In this document: positions 7,128-15,630 of the stretch, piece by piece
How the letters are laid out: each line of letters starts with the position of its first letter
How positions within the stretch are numbered: the first letter of the stretch is position 1
Assembly (NCBI GenBank): GCA_900547255.1
Contig: URGC01000024.1
Location: forward strand, 1 to 25,353
DNA length: 25,353 nt
Direction: 5' to 3'
Source of the DNA: an uncultured Eubacterium sp.
GTDB taxonomy: Bacteria > Bacillota > Clostridia > Lachnospirales > Lachnospiraceae
Translations under genes and position numbers: made by a program
The notes under the pieces: generated by a model
What the model saw: the letters and a program-made list of their open reading frames with translations, nothing else
Told to the model about the DNA's origin: nothing
Database searches by the model: none

Positions 7128-8387
7128 TTAGTCTACAGTTGCAGGATTCTCATCAACTACCCAAGGAAGTCCCCATTTATTAAGAGCCTCCATATATGGG
7201 TCCGGGTCAAATTCCTCTACATTGAATACTCCTGTTCCCTTCCATGCACCTGTAACTACCATCATAGTACCAATCATGGCTGGAACACCAGTTGTATATG
7301 AGATAGCCTGAGACTCAACTTCCTTGTAACATTCCTGATGGTCGCAGACATTGTAGATATAGATTGTCTTTTCCTTTCCGTCCTTCTTACCTGTAAATAT
7401 ACATCCGATATTAGTCTTTCCGACTGTTCTAGGACCAAGTGTAGCTGGGTCTGGAAGAAGCTCCTTAAGAAGCTGTATTGGAACAACCTCAACTCCATTA
7501 ACCTTTACAGGGTCAGTTCTTAACATACCGACATTTTCAAGACATTTCATATGAGTAAGGTAGCTCTGTCCAAATGTCATGAAGAAACGGATTCTCTTAA
7601 TTCCCGGTATATTCTTGGCAAGTGATTCAATCTCCTCATGGTGAAGAAGATACATATCCTTCTTTCCTACTTCAGGGAAATCATACTCTCTCTTGATTGA
7701 CATAGCTGGTATCTCAACCCAGTGTCCATTTTCCCAGTATGAACCCGGTGCAGACACTTCACGCAGATTAATCTCTGGATTAAAATTGGTTGCAAATGGA
7801 TATCCATGGTCGCCGCCATTGCAGTCAAGAATATCTATTGTCTCAATCTCATCAAAATAATGCTTTAATGCATATGCTGAGAATACGCTTGTAACACCCG
7901 GATCAAATCCAGTTCCTAACAATGCCATGATTCCAGCATCTTCGTATGCCTTTTTATAATTCCACTGCCATGAATAATCAAAATATGCAGAAAATCCTTC
8001 TTCCTTGCATCTCTTCTCATATATAGCTCTCCATGCAGGGTCTTCTGTATCCTCTGCCTCATAGTTAGCTGTATCTATATAATTAACCTTAGTCTTTAAA
8101 CATGCATCCATAATAGTAAGATCCTGATATGGAAGTGCAAGATTAAGAACTGCATCTGGCTTATAGCTTTCTATAAGCTTAACAAGCTCATCAACATTAT
8201 CGGCATCTACCTTAGCTGTTGTGATAACTGTCTTAGTCTTAGAAGATAATTTTTCCTTGAGTGCATCACATTTGCTGACTGTTCTGCTTGCGATACATAT
8301 CTCACTGAAAACCTCACTGTTCTGACAACATTTGTGAATTGCAACTGATGCCACGCCACCGCAGCCAATAATTAATACTCTTGCCAT
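7128..8387 (-). CDS. Carboxynorspermidine/carboxyspermidine dehydrogenase (saccharopine dehydrogenase family)
   Basis: This NAD(P)H-dependent enzyme reductively condenses aspartate semialdehyde with putrescine to give carboxyspermidine. The 419-residue protein begins with a Rossmann nucleotide-binding loop (MARVLIIGCGGVASVAIHKC). It continues with the saccharopine-dehydrogenase-like catalytic domain (GFDPGVTSVFSAYALKHYF, then DCNGGDHGYPFATNFNPEIN), a region shared with the carboxynorspermidine dehydrogenases. Lysine-pathway saccharopine dehydrogenase is the alternative within the family, but the partner decarboxylase 36 bp downstream makes the polyamine role convincing. Its ATG overlaps the stop of the spermidine synthase-like gene by one base (TAATG), a sign of translational coupling. 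No speD (AdoMet decarboxylase) is seen in the window. Confidence 0.92.
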   Translation of the reverse strand: MARVLIIGCGGVASVAIHKCCQNSEVFSEICIASRTVSKCDALKEKLSSKTKTVITTAKVDADNVDELVKLIESYKPDAVLNLALPYQDLTIMDACLKTKVNYIDTANYEAEDTEDPAWRAIYEKRCKEEGFSAYFDYSWQWNYKKAYEDAGIMALLGTGFDPGVTSVFSAYALKHYFDEIETIDILDCNGGDHGYPFATNFNPEINLREVSAPGSYWENGHWVEIPAMSIKREYDFPEVGKKDMYLLHHEEIESLAKNIPGIKRIRFFMTFGQSYLTHMKCLENVGMLRTDPVKVNGVEVVPIQLLKELLPDPATLGPRTVGKTNIGCIFTGKKDGKEKTIYIYNVCDHQECYKEVESQAISYTTGVPAMIGTMMVVTGAWKGTGVFNVEEFDPDPYMEALNKWGLPWVVDENPATVD

Positions 8388-9241
8388 TATCTTTCTTCCT
8401 CCTCAAGCATATCCTCCACATATTTAGGCAGCATAAATGCTCCCCTGTGAAGATTAGTTGTGTAATAATGTGTCTTTATGTTAAGCTTCTTCCATTCATC
8501 CGCCTTGAAATCATTAAGTGGATGATATTTCTTGGATGCAAAACCAAACAGCCAGTATCCTGATGGACATGTCGGAATGTGAGCCTGATACACACGGCTT
8601 ACAGGAAATGAGCGGTATGCCTTTCTGTGCATTTTCACACATTCGGTCTTATCTTCCTGATAAAATGGGCTTCCATGCTGATATACCATAATTCCATCTT
8701 CCTTAAGAGCCTTGTAACAGCTTCCATAGAATTCCTTGGTAAATAAGCCCTCTGTATATCCGAATGGGTCAGTCGCATCATTGATAATAAGGTCATATTC
8801 ATCTGTCTTGCTTCGCAGGAATCTAAGTCCATCCTGAATGTATACATGAACTCTTTCATCATCAAGTCCAACTGCCAGTTCCGGGAAATGTTCCTTGCAG
8901 ACTTCCACCAGCATCTCGTCAGGTTCAACTACATCTATCCTCTCAATTGTCTTATACTGTGTAAGTTCTTTGGCTACACCGCCATCACCACCACCGATTA
9001 TAAGAACATTTTTCACATTAGGATGAACCGCCATAGGGACATGAGTAACCATCTCGTCATATATAAACTCATCTTTTTCCGAAAAAAGTATATCGCCATC
9101 AAGTGCAAGAAACTTTCCAAATTCATCAGATACCAGTACATCTATTCTCTGGCAGTCGCTCACACCTGAAAACAACTGCTTCTCTATTCTCATTGAAAGC
9201 TTCACATTAGATGTATGAAGCTCAGAAAACCACATTTCCAT
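8387..9241 (-). CDS. speE: Spermidine synthase-like aminopropyltransferase
   Basis: SpeE proteins transfer an aminopropyl group from decarboxylated AdoMet to putrescine or a related amine. The 284-residue protein has the N-terminal beta domain (MEMWFSELHTSNVKLSMRIE), the gatekeeping stretch DEFIYDEMVTHVP, the nucleotide-binding GGGDGG (residues 83-88) and the catalytic region NDATDPFGY with Asp155 and Asp158. The usual GP of the DPxGP motif reads GY. I choose ATG 9241, which has GGAGG 9 nt upstream; the ATG at 9247 is too close to it. It overlaps the dehydrogenase gene by one base. Its presence beside a complete carboxyspermidine route, without speD in the window, leaves the true acceptor or donor supply open. 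Confidence 0.88.
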   Translation of the reverse strand: MEMWFSELHTSNVKLSMRIEKQLFSGVSDCQRIDVLVSDEFGKFLALDGDILFSEKDEFIYDEMVTHVPMAVHPNVKNVLIIGGGDGGVAKELTQYKTIERIDVVEPDEMLVEVCKEHFPELAVGLDDERVHVYIQDGLRFLRSKTDEYDLIINDATDPFGYTEGLFTKEFYGSCYKALKEDGIMVYQHGSPFYQEDKTECVKMHRKAYRSFPVSRVYQAHIPTCPSGYWLFGFASKKYHPLNDFKADEWKKLNIKTHYYTTNLHRGAFMLPKYVEDMLEEEER

Positions 9242-9263
9242 CTGCATACCCCTCCACGCAAAC

Positions 9264-10715
9264 TTAACTATTCAGGTCTAAAACCATGAGATTATTAACT
9301 AATGGATCCTCTGTACCCTGCATTGAACATCCCTTTTCCTTAACATATACAATGTATTCAATAATCTCTTTTGTAATCATCTCACCCGGAGCAAGGATTG
9401 GTATTCCTGGCGGATAGCACATAACAAATTCTCCACATATGCATCCTTCTGTCTGTTCAAGCGGAACTGATACCTTTCTTGCATAGAAAGCCTCCTGTGG
9501 CGATTTTACTACAAGTGGATTGACAAATTCTCCACTTAACATGCCAGTTTTATCTTTCTTATATATTCTTGCTATGTCAGCAAGTGCTCCCACAAGTCTC
9601 TCGATATCCTGCAATCTGTCTCCAATTGAAATATATGCAAGGATATTACTTACATCTCCAAACTCAATCTGTATATCATACTCGTCTCTTAACAGGTCAT
9701 ACACTTCAATGCCGGCAAGACCTATTCCCAATGTATGAACGGACAGCTTGGTTACATCATAGTCGAATACGCTTGTTCCATTGATAAGTTCCTTACCATA
9801 TGCATAGTAACCACCTATCTCATTAATCTCTTTTCTTGCATATTCAGCCATCTCCATAACCTTTTTGAAAGATTCTTCTCCACGTAATGCAAGATTTCTT
9901 CTGGAAATATCCAGACTCGATAAAAGAAGGTAGGAACCGCTCGTTGTCTGTGTAAGATTAATTATCTGTCTTACATAGTCAGAATTAACCCCCTTATTAG
10001 TAAGGAGTATTGAACTCTGCGTTAAGCTTCCACCTGATTTGTGCATAGATATAGCAGCCATATCTGCTCCTGCCTCCATAGCTGATACAGGAAGATCTGG
10101 CTGGAAATATAGATGCGTTCCATGAGCCTCATCTGCAAGCACCATCATTCCATGAGAATGTGCAATCTCGACTATGGAACGTATATCTGAACATATGCCA
10201 TAATATGTCGGATTGTTAACAAATACTGCTTTGGCATCGGGATTGCTCTCTATCACCTCACGCACCCTGTCTAATTCCATTCCGAGAGATATTCCAAGCT
10301 CTGAATTAATCTCCGGGTTAACATATACAGGAACTGCGCCACAAAGTACGAGTGCATTGATTGCACTCTTATGTACATTTCTAGGAAGTATTATCTTATC
10401 GCCTCTCTTACAGGCTGAAAGAATCATAGCCTGAACGGCTGATGTAGTTCCACCAACCATTAAAAAGGCGTTATCTGCATGAAAAGCTTCTGCTGTAAGC
10501 TCCTCTGCATCTCTTATTACTGATACTGGATGGCATAGATTATCCAGTGGTTTCATTGAATTAACATCAATCCCTACGCATTTCTCACCAAGCAATTCTA
10601 CAAGTTCGGGATTACCTCTGCCTCTCTTGTGGCCTGGCACATCAAACGGAACAACTCTCTGTCTCCTGAGCTTATCAAGTGCCTCGTATATAGGCGCTCT
10701 TGTCTGATCTGTCAC
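9264..10715 (-). CDS. speA: Arginine decarboxylase (fold I, Orn/Lys/Arg decarboxylase family)
   Basis: This PLP-dependent decarboxylase probably turns arginine into agmatine, the first step of the pathway encoded downstream. The 483-residue protein has the short fold-I architecture of Firmicutes SpeA. It has the N-terminal VPFDVPGHKRG, the cofactor region GGTTSAVQAMI, DEAHGTHLYF with the PLP-contacting Asp, and Lys226 in SMHKSGGSLTQSS as the Schiff-base lysine. A C-terminal domain ends with the conserved CYPPGIPILAPGE. Translation starts at GTG 10715 with GGAGG 10 nt upstream. Sequence alone cannot separate arginine from lysine or ornithine decarboxylase in this family, but the agmatine deiminase and carbamoylputrescine amidase genes point to arginine. 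Only 27 bp separate it from the HPt gene, with no promoter visible. Confidence 0.9.
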   Translation of the reverse strand: MTDQTRAPIYEALDKLRRQRVVPFDVPGHKRGRGNPELVELLGEKCVGIDVNSMKPLDNLCHPVSVIRDAEELTAEAFHADNAFLMVGGTTSAVQAMILSACKRGDKIILPRNVHKSAINALVLCGAVPVYVNPEINSELGISLGMELDRVREVIESNPDAKAVFVNNPTYYGICSDIRSIVEIAHSHGMMVLADEAHGTHLYFQPDLPVSAMEAGADMAAISMHKSGGSLTQSSILLTNKGVNSDYVRQIINLTQTTSGSYLLLSSLDISRRNLALRGEESFKKVMEMAEYARKEINEIGGYYAYGKELINGTSVFDYDVTKLSVHTLGIGLAGIEVYDLLRDEYDIQIEFGDVSNILAYISIGDRLQDIERLVGALADIARIYKKDKTGMLSGEFVNPLVVKSPQEAFYARKVSVPLEQTEGCICGEFVMCYPPGIPILAPGEMITKEIIEYIVYVKEKGCSMQGTEDPLVNNLMVLDLNS

Positions 10716-10742
10716 CCTTTTGCAACCTCCAACATCTATAAA

Positions 10743-11096
10743 TTATATATTCTTAATAACCTCAATTGCCTTAGCATATTCTTCTTCAACTTCTGGCATC
10801 CTGGCTATTGCTGAATCAATATCACCTGCTCTTAAATATTCTGTTGCCTCACTTGCAACCTTTGCTAATGATACAAGCGAAAGATTACCACATACACCTT
10901 TAAGTGTGTGTGCTGCCCTGAACGCCATATCAGTATCGCGCGCCTCTAATCCCTGTCTTAATAATCTCATATTAGGGTCATCAAGGAACTTAAGAAGAAA
11001 CTTCTTGAACATAGTATCATTGTTCATAAATCTCTCCATAGCACCGTCAACATCTATACCTGATTCAACTAACTTTTTCTTTAATGTATCTTCCAT
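10743..11096 (-). CDS. HPt (histidine phosphotransfer) domain protein
   Basis: This 117-residue, single-domain protein is all helical in appearance. It has the HPt signature FRAAHTLKGVCGNLSL with the phospho-accepting His63. Such proteins shuttle phosphate between the receiver domain of a hybrid kinase and a separate response regulator. The two genes upstream encode exactly these partners, so the three make a complete phosphorelay. Its start is 7 bp beyond the stop of the HD-GYP regulator gene and its GAGG ribosome site lies within that gene's end. The downstream neighbour is arginine decarboxylase at 27 bp with no terminator between, so co-transcription with the polyamine genes is likely. 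Confidence 0.92.
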   Translation of the reverse strand: MEDTLKKKLVESGIDVDGAMERFMNNDTMFKKFLLKFLDDPNMRLLRQGLEARDTDMAFRAAHTLKGVCGNLSLVSLAKVASEATEYLRAGDIDSAIARMPEVEEEYAKAIEVIKNI

Positions 11097-11103
11097 TATT
11101 CAG

Positions 11104-12189
11104 TTATACCTCTAATATATTATTGCTCTGGCTGTCTGCCAGATCTTCTATCTGCTTTCTTGCCTTCTTGAAACATGCTATCATCTTAGGAGAAAACTGA
11201 CCACACTGACCTTCAATTATCATCTTATATGCAGTCTCTTTATCATATGCTTTCTTATATACCCTGTCGCTGACAAGTGCATCATATACATCAACAACTG
11301 ATACAAGCTGCGCTGATAAAGGTATCTCATCACCTTTCAGTCCATCTGGATAGCCCTTGCCATCATATCTTTCATGATGATGTCTGCATATATCATATGA
11401 TGCCTTGAACTGCTCCTCATCCTGAAAGCTTGCAAGCATGTTAAGAATCTCACACCCCTTAGTTGTATGGCTCATCATAATCTGTCTTTCATCATCAGTT
11501 AATCTGCCCGGTTTAAGAAGTATATGGTCTGGAATAGATATCTTACCTATATCATGTACAGCCGAAGCCTTAGATATAACATCTATGGTCTCATCAGATA
11601 TATGCTCCTCTGGGTACATCTCCTGATATGTCTTAGCCATAATTCTTGTAAGACCTTTAACTCTCTTGATATGCTCTCCTGACTCAACATCACGGAACTC
11701 GACCACGTTACTTATAACATCAAGAAGTCTCTCATTGAATTCCTCAAGTCTCTTCTGCTGCTCAAGAAGCAGTTCTTCCTGTGTCTTAACCTGCTGTTGT
11801 AAATCCTCAACATTATGATGCATATTAACAATATCATCAACTCTCTTGATAACAGTCTGTGCAACAAATGGCTTGCTGATAAGTGCAGTCGCTCCAAGCT
11901 GGTAACACTGAAACTCAGTCTGGCTGTCATCCTGTGCTGTTATAAGAACTACTGGAATCTTGCTGATAATATCCTTATTATGTAATATCTGTAAAACCTG
12001 ATATCCATTAATAACTGGCATTACAATATCAAGAAGTATTATCGCCACCTCATTGATATGCTTGCCAAGAAGCATTATTCCCTCTTTACCATCTTTCGCT
12101 GTGAGAATTTTATATTTATTCTCAAACATCTGACGTAAAAGTTCTCTGTTAATCTCCTCATCATCTACAATAAGTATTGTGTCTCTCAT
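11104..12189 (-). CDS. Response regulator with HD-GYP phosphodiesterase domain
   Basis: This is a 361-residue two-domain protein. The N-terminal receiver (about 1-120) has the acidic pair in LIVDDEE and the phospho-acceptor Asp54 in ILLDIVMP. A coiled-coil linker (about 125-155, rich in Gln, Glu and Leu) connects it to an HD-GYP domain (about 160-350). This has HDIGK (His212, Asp213), the metal-binding histidines and HHERYDGKGYP (271-281). The family hydrolyses cyclic di-GMP or related cyclic dinucleotides; the full motif set suggests an active enzyme. The start is ATG 12189, preceded by AAAGGAG at 8 nt; a GTG at 12207 overlaps the ribosome site itself. It is probably phosphorylated through the HPt protein by the hybrid kinase upstream. 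The lack of a DNA-binding domain means its output is second-messenger turnover. Confidence 0.92.
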   Translation of the reverse strand: MRDTILIVDDEEINRELLRQMFENKYKILTAKDGKEGIMLLGKHINEVAIILLDIVMPVINGYQVLQILHNKDIISKIPVVLITAQDDSQTEFQCYQLGATALISKPFVAQTVIKRVDDIVNMHHNVEDLQQQVKTQEELLLEQQKRLEEFNERLLDVISNVVEFRDVESGEHIKRVKGLTRIMAKTYQEMYPEEHISDETIDVISKASAVHDIGKISIPDHILLKPGRLTDDERQIMMSHTTKGCEILNMLASFQDEEQFKASYDICRHHHERYDGKGYPDGLKGDEIPLSAQLVSVVDVYDALVSDRVYKKAYDKETAYKMIIEGQCGQFSPKMIACFKKARKQIEDLADSQSNNILEV

Positions 12190-12190
12190 C

Positions 12191-12208
12191 CGTGAATCTC
12201 CTTTCACG
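12191..12208 (-). promoter_or_regulatory. Hairpin presenting the ribosome binding site of the HD-GYP gene
   Basis: On the minus strand CGTGAA-AGGAGA-TTCACG is a perfect 6-bp inverted repeat. Its 6-nt loop is the Shine-Dalgarno sequence of the HD-GYP gene, and it ends 1 nt before the ATG. The stem could tune translation. Similar small dyads also arise by chance. Confidence 0.4.
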
Positions 12209-12245
12209 TATCTAATTGTACTACGATTAGCATATATATAGATTA

Positions 12246-12274
12246 ATCATAGCACATTAGTAATAATTCAGCAA
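12246..12274 (-). promoter_or_regulatory. Predicted internal promoter before the HD-GYP gene
   Basis: On the minus strand TTGCTG (12274-12269), a 17-bp spacer and TATGAT (12251-12246) form a reasonable sigma-A promoter in the ~97-bp gap after the hybrid kinase. It could drive HD-GYP, HPt and the polyamine genes independently of the kinase gene. Confidence 0.5.
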
Positions 12275-12286
12275 TAAAAACACTTA

Positions 12287-14740
12287 TCAATTGCCAAGCC
12301 ATTTCTCGACTACAGATGCCAACTTCTTAATATCAATAGGTTTAGATATATGGTCACTTAATCCCGCTCTCTTAGATGCCTTGACATCCTGTGAAAATGC
12401 ATTGGCTGTCATGGCTATTATCGGAATATCCCCATTGTCTGTCATTCTTATATTGCGCGTTGCCTCGTACCCGTCCATAACTGGCATCTGGATATCCATA
12501 AATATGATATCATACACCGGATTTTCCTTATACATCTTAACCGCTTCGGCTCCATCAGACGCCTCATCAACCTTTAAGTTCATCATCTCTAAGATTTCTC
12601 TGGCAACCTCCCTGTTCATCTCCTTGTCATCTACAAGAAGCACCTGCTTGCCGCCAAAATCATATTCATCTGAAGATTTCTTTATAGTTTTCACAATATC
12701 AGAGGCACTTGTCTCACTCTTTTCAATCAGCTCATCATCAAATTTGTTTCTACGGCGTTTACAATACTCCATCTCAAACGATACTGTAAATCTGCTTCCC
12801 TTATCAAGTTCACTCTCAACCTTGATAGTGCCTCCCATCAAATCTACGATATTCTTGGTTATAGGCATTCCAAGACCCGTTCCCTGCACATACATTGTCC
12901 TCTCGTCAAGATGTCTTGAAAATGGGTCAAATATCTGCTCCATAAAGTCTTTAGTCATTCCTATTCCATCATCTTCAAATATGAATGTATACATGTTTGT
13001 CTTATCGTTTCCAAGCTCCTGCTCTTCGATTGTTATATGTACATGTCCCTTGGATGACGTGTATTTGACAGCATTGGATGCGATATTGATAAATACCTGA
13101 TGAAGCTTTAATTTATCGCCATGTACATTAGGATGTATAAGCTCAGACATATCAATTGTAAATGTATGCTCTTTGCTTATTATTTGTGGCATAAGTATAC
13201 TTTCAAGTTCACGGAACATTGATGGAATATGAACAACCTCTTCATTAACTTTAACTGTCTTTGACTCAATCTTGCTTATATCCAGTATATCATTGATAAG
13301 ATTAAGAAGATGTCTGCTTGATATTGATATCTTTTCAAGACAGTCTCTTACCTTTTCCTTGTCATCACAATAATATTTTGCAATATCAACCATTCCTATG
13401 ATACTGTTCATAGGTGTCCTGATATCATGTGACATATGTGACAGGAATTCTGTTTTGGCTGCATTAGCTGAATTGGCTGATTCAATAGCACTCTGCAATA
13501 TTGCTGTCTGTCTGTCCTTTTCACGCACATACTCATCTATATTCTGGATAGACATTGTCACAGATATAGGTTTTCCATTCTTTCTTTCGCACACAGTAAA
13601 GCATGTCTTGCACCACGCAAATGAGCCATCATCAATTCTTCTTATATATCTGTACTCTACATGTTTTTTATTCATAAGGACTTTAGTTACATTTTCAGCA
13701 GATAAAAGTGTCCGTATTCTTTTTCTGTCCTCCTCATCAGTGATATAGACTTCTACATGCTCATCTATAGCTGCCCTGTAGCTGCCTCTCTCTTCCATAT
13801 TATTGCGGTCTGGATATACCATGCAGTAATAATCATCTTCGAGATTGACATAATAGATTTCCATGTATGCACCGACTGTGCTAAGTACACTCTGTTCAAA
13901 TATCCTGTCATCCGTCAGGTCTTTCTCCGCAAGAATTACTGTATCTGAATCAAGATATTCATTCTGAAAAACAATAGAATCAGACACCCAGCCTGGTCTG
14001 TTGTTATACTTTGTCTTAAATTCCTGTTCAAGATACCTTGTACCATCAGCTATGCTTTGTCTGATTTTTTCAATATTGACAAATTGTCTGAAACGTTCAA
14101 TCTCCGATTCGCAGTAGAAATTCTTTTTAAATTCAAGCCATCTGTCAAATTCATATATACAGCCCTGCTCTATCTCATCCTGGTCCTTCAGGCAGTATAT
14201 TCTGTTATTTCTTGTATTAATTTCATATATCTTGGTAAACATATATCCATTAGACAACAGCACACTCGTCCTGTTATCAAGCACTTTCTGGATATCATCC
14301 ACAAGACGCACTGAGCTTATCCATATCTTACGTCCATCCTCATCATTGCCGACAGTCATTACATCCTGAATCCACACAGGTCTTCCCTGTCTGTTAAGCA
14401 CTCTGTATTCACTGCGTATTCCATTCTGGACTTCTTCCTGATTATCATTATCAATCAGATTCATGACCAGCCCTTTGTACCACGCTCTGTCAGGTCCATA
14501 TACGATATTCAGTATACGGTTGTCTGTAACCTCTATAAAATCATCATATGTATATCCAATAATATTCAATGCAAATTCACTTATAAAATTAAGTGTAAAA
14601 CCCTCATCAAAATAACCACTTACAACACCAACTGCTGTATTGTCAGTAAGTATCTTGTTGATTTTATACTGAATATCCTCTGTAACTTCTAATTTCTTGT
14701 CATCTCCAAAGTATACGTGTTCCTTATAATAACATTTCAT
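12287..14740 (-). CDS. Soluble PAS-domain hybrid histidine kinase with C-terminal receiver
   Basis: This is an 817-residue sensor kinase without a signal peptide or membrane span, so it senses an internal signal. The N-terminal ~400 residues hold PAS-like modules (about 25-150 and 285-400, with a less clear one between). Next come a HisKA domain with the phospho-acceptor His438 in SHMSHDIRTPMNSI, and an HATPase domain with an N box (NIASNAVKYT), EDDGIGM and GTGLGM. A receiver domain ends the protein with Asp749 in IIFMDIQMPVMDG and SKP near the end. A receiver at the end normally passes phosphate to an HPt protein; one is encoded two genes downstream. The start is ATG 14740 with AGGA 8 nt upstream; a GTG at 14746 is less well placed. 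It has its own promoter. Confidence 0.93.
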   Translation of the reverse strand: MKCYYKEHVYFGDDKKLEVTEDIQYKINKILTDNTAVGVVSGYFDEGFTLNFISEFALNIIGYTYDDFIEVTDNRILNIVYGPDRAWYKGLVMNLIDNDNQEEVQNGIRSEYRVLNRQGRPVWIQDVMTVGNDEDGRKIWISSVRLVDDIQKVLDNRTSVLLSNGYMFTKIYEINTRNNRIYCLKDQDEIEQGCIYEFDRWLEFKKNFYCESEIERFRQFVNIEKIRQSIADGTRYLEQEFKTKYNNRPGWVSDSIVFQNEYLDSDTVILAEKDLTDDRIFEQSVLSTVGAYMEIYYVNLEDDYYCMVYPDRNNMEERGSYRAAIDEHVEVYITDEEDRKRIRTLLSAENVTKVLMNKKHVEYRYIRRIDDGSFAWCKTCFTVCERKNGKPISVTMSIQNIDEYVREKDRQTAILQSAIESANSANAAKTEFLSHMSHDIRTPMNSIIGMVDIAKYYCDDKEKVRDCLEKISISSRHLLNLINDILDISKIESKTVKVNEEVVHIPSMFRELESILMPQIISKEHTFTIDMSELIHPNVHGDKLKLHQVFINIASNAVKYTSSKGHVHITIEEQELGNDKTNMYTFIFEDDGIGMTKDFMEQIFDPFSRHLDERTMYVQGTGLGMPITKNIVDLMGGTIKVESELDKGSRFTVSFEMEYCKRRRNKFDDELIEKSETSASDIVKTIKKSSDEYDFGGKQVLLVDDKEMNREVAREILEMMNLKVDEASDGAEAVKMYKENPVYDIIFMDIQMPVMDGYEATRNIRMTDNGDIPIIAMTANAFSQDVKASKRAGLSDHISKPIDIKKLASVVEKWLGN

Positions 14741-14799
14741 ATGCACTATCCTATTCTGATTTATTCAATCCTACACAATTCGACTTAAATTCCATTGGA

Positions 14800-14828
14800 A
14801 TAATAGCATATTAACTATGAGCCTACAA
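14800..14828 (-). promoter_or_regulatory. Predicted promoter of the hybrid kinase / phosphorelay operon
   Basis: On the minus strand TTGTAG (14828-14823), a 17-bp spacer and TATTAT (14805-14800) lie 60 bp before the kinase start. The palindrome TTCCATTGGAA (14790-14800) overlaps the likely transcription start and could be an operator. No terminator is seen between the upstream HAD gene and this promoter. Confidence 0.55.
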
Positions 14829-14842
14829 TACAAGCAAAGTCC

Positions 14843-15562
14843 TTATTTATCGCAAGTTACGACACCCTTCGACATGTCATCTATAAGGTCAGGAAGCTGT
14901 CTTATATCTGTAATTCTATAATCTGGCACTATATCATTACAAGCCTCCATGCCAACGCCTTTTCTGTCATACCAGATTGTCTTTATTCCGGCATTAATTC
15001 CACCCTGAATATCAGATGTCAGGCTGTCTCCCACGATTACCGCCCCACTTCTGTCAAAGTCTGGTATCTGTGAAAAGCATATATCAAAGAACTCTTTAGA
15101 TGGCTTATTCGCACCTACCTTTTCAGATATAAATATCTTCTTAAAGCATGGTGTTATTGATGCACTTGAAAGTCTTCCCGTCTGAACCTTATATGTGCCA
15201 TTCGAAACAAGATATAAGTTGTATCTGTCTTTAAGTCCGAAAATTACATTTTCTGCACCATCTATATAATAATGTCCCTGTGACAATGCATTCTCATAGA
15301 ACACTGCTGTCTGACTGGCATCTGCATCTACACCTATTGCTTCAAGAAACATTGCGAATCTTCTCACTTTCAGCTCGCTTCTTTCAATCTGCCCTTTTTC
15401 AAGAAGCTTCCACATAGAATCATTAATTTTACTGTATACATACACAAATGACTCTTCCGCATCCACTCCAAGATGCGAAAGAGTCTTCATTATTGCAATG
15501 CTCTCTGCCTTGCCAAAATCAAACAATGTTTCATCTAAGTCGAGTAATATATTGCGTATCAC
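14843..15562 (-). CDS. HAD-superfamily hydrolase, YjjG/YfnB type (probable nucleotide phosphatase)
   Basis: This 239-residue phosphatase has the four HAD motifs: DLDET (nucleophile Asp8, acid Asp10), SNGT (Ser120), Lys153 in ANKPSKEFF, and GDSLTSDI (Asp179, Asp184). A helical C1 cap lies between motifs I and II. The layout and the DSLTSDIQGG..AGI..IWY ending match the YjjG/YfnB group, which dephosphorylates pyrimidine nucleotides, including unusual ones. The substrate here is not proven. It starts at GTG 15562 with GGAGG 7 nt upstream. It is the third gene after phosphofructokinase and polyphosphate kinase, separated from the latter by 68 bp with a small inverted repeat. Confidence 0.85.
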   Translation of the reverse strand: MIRNILLDLDETLFDFGKAESIAIMKTLSHLGVDAEESFVYVYSKINDSMWKLLEKGQIERSELKVRRFAMFLEAIGVDADASQTAVFYENALSQGHYYIDGAENVIFGLKDRYNLYLVSNGTYKVQTGRLSSASITPCFKKIFISEKVGANKPSKEFFDICFSQIPDFDRSGAVIVGDSLTSDIQGGINAGIKTIWYDRKGVGMEACNDIVPDYRITDIRQLPDLIDDMSKGVVTCDK

Positions 15563-15580
15563 GGGTCATCCTCCATTATT

Positions 15581-15601
15581 ATTACATTTAATTAATGTAA
15601 T
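15581..15601. repeat. Small inverted repeat between ppk and the HAD gene
   Basis: ATTACATT (15581-15588) and AATGTAAT (15594-15601) form a perfect 8-bp dyad with a 5-nt centre, upstream of the HAD gene. It could be an operator or a weak mRNA hairpin. It is AT-rich, so chance is a fair alternative. Confidence 0.4.
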
Positions 15602-15630
15602 TGTACAATGTATGATACCTGCAGGCAATA

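Noticed and set aside
10720..11115. Plus-strand open frame of 131 codons opposite the HPt gene
   Set aside because: The minus strand has a clear HPt motif and operon spacing; the plus frame has neither.
12291..13100. Long plus-strand open frame (269 codons) opposite the hybrid kinase
   Set aside because: It mirrors the receiver/ATPase coding region, shows no domain of its own and has no promoter or ribosome site. It is a shadow of the real gene.
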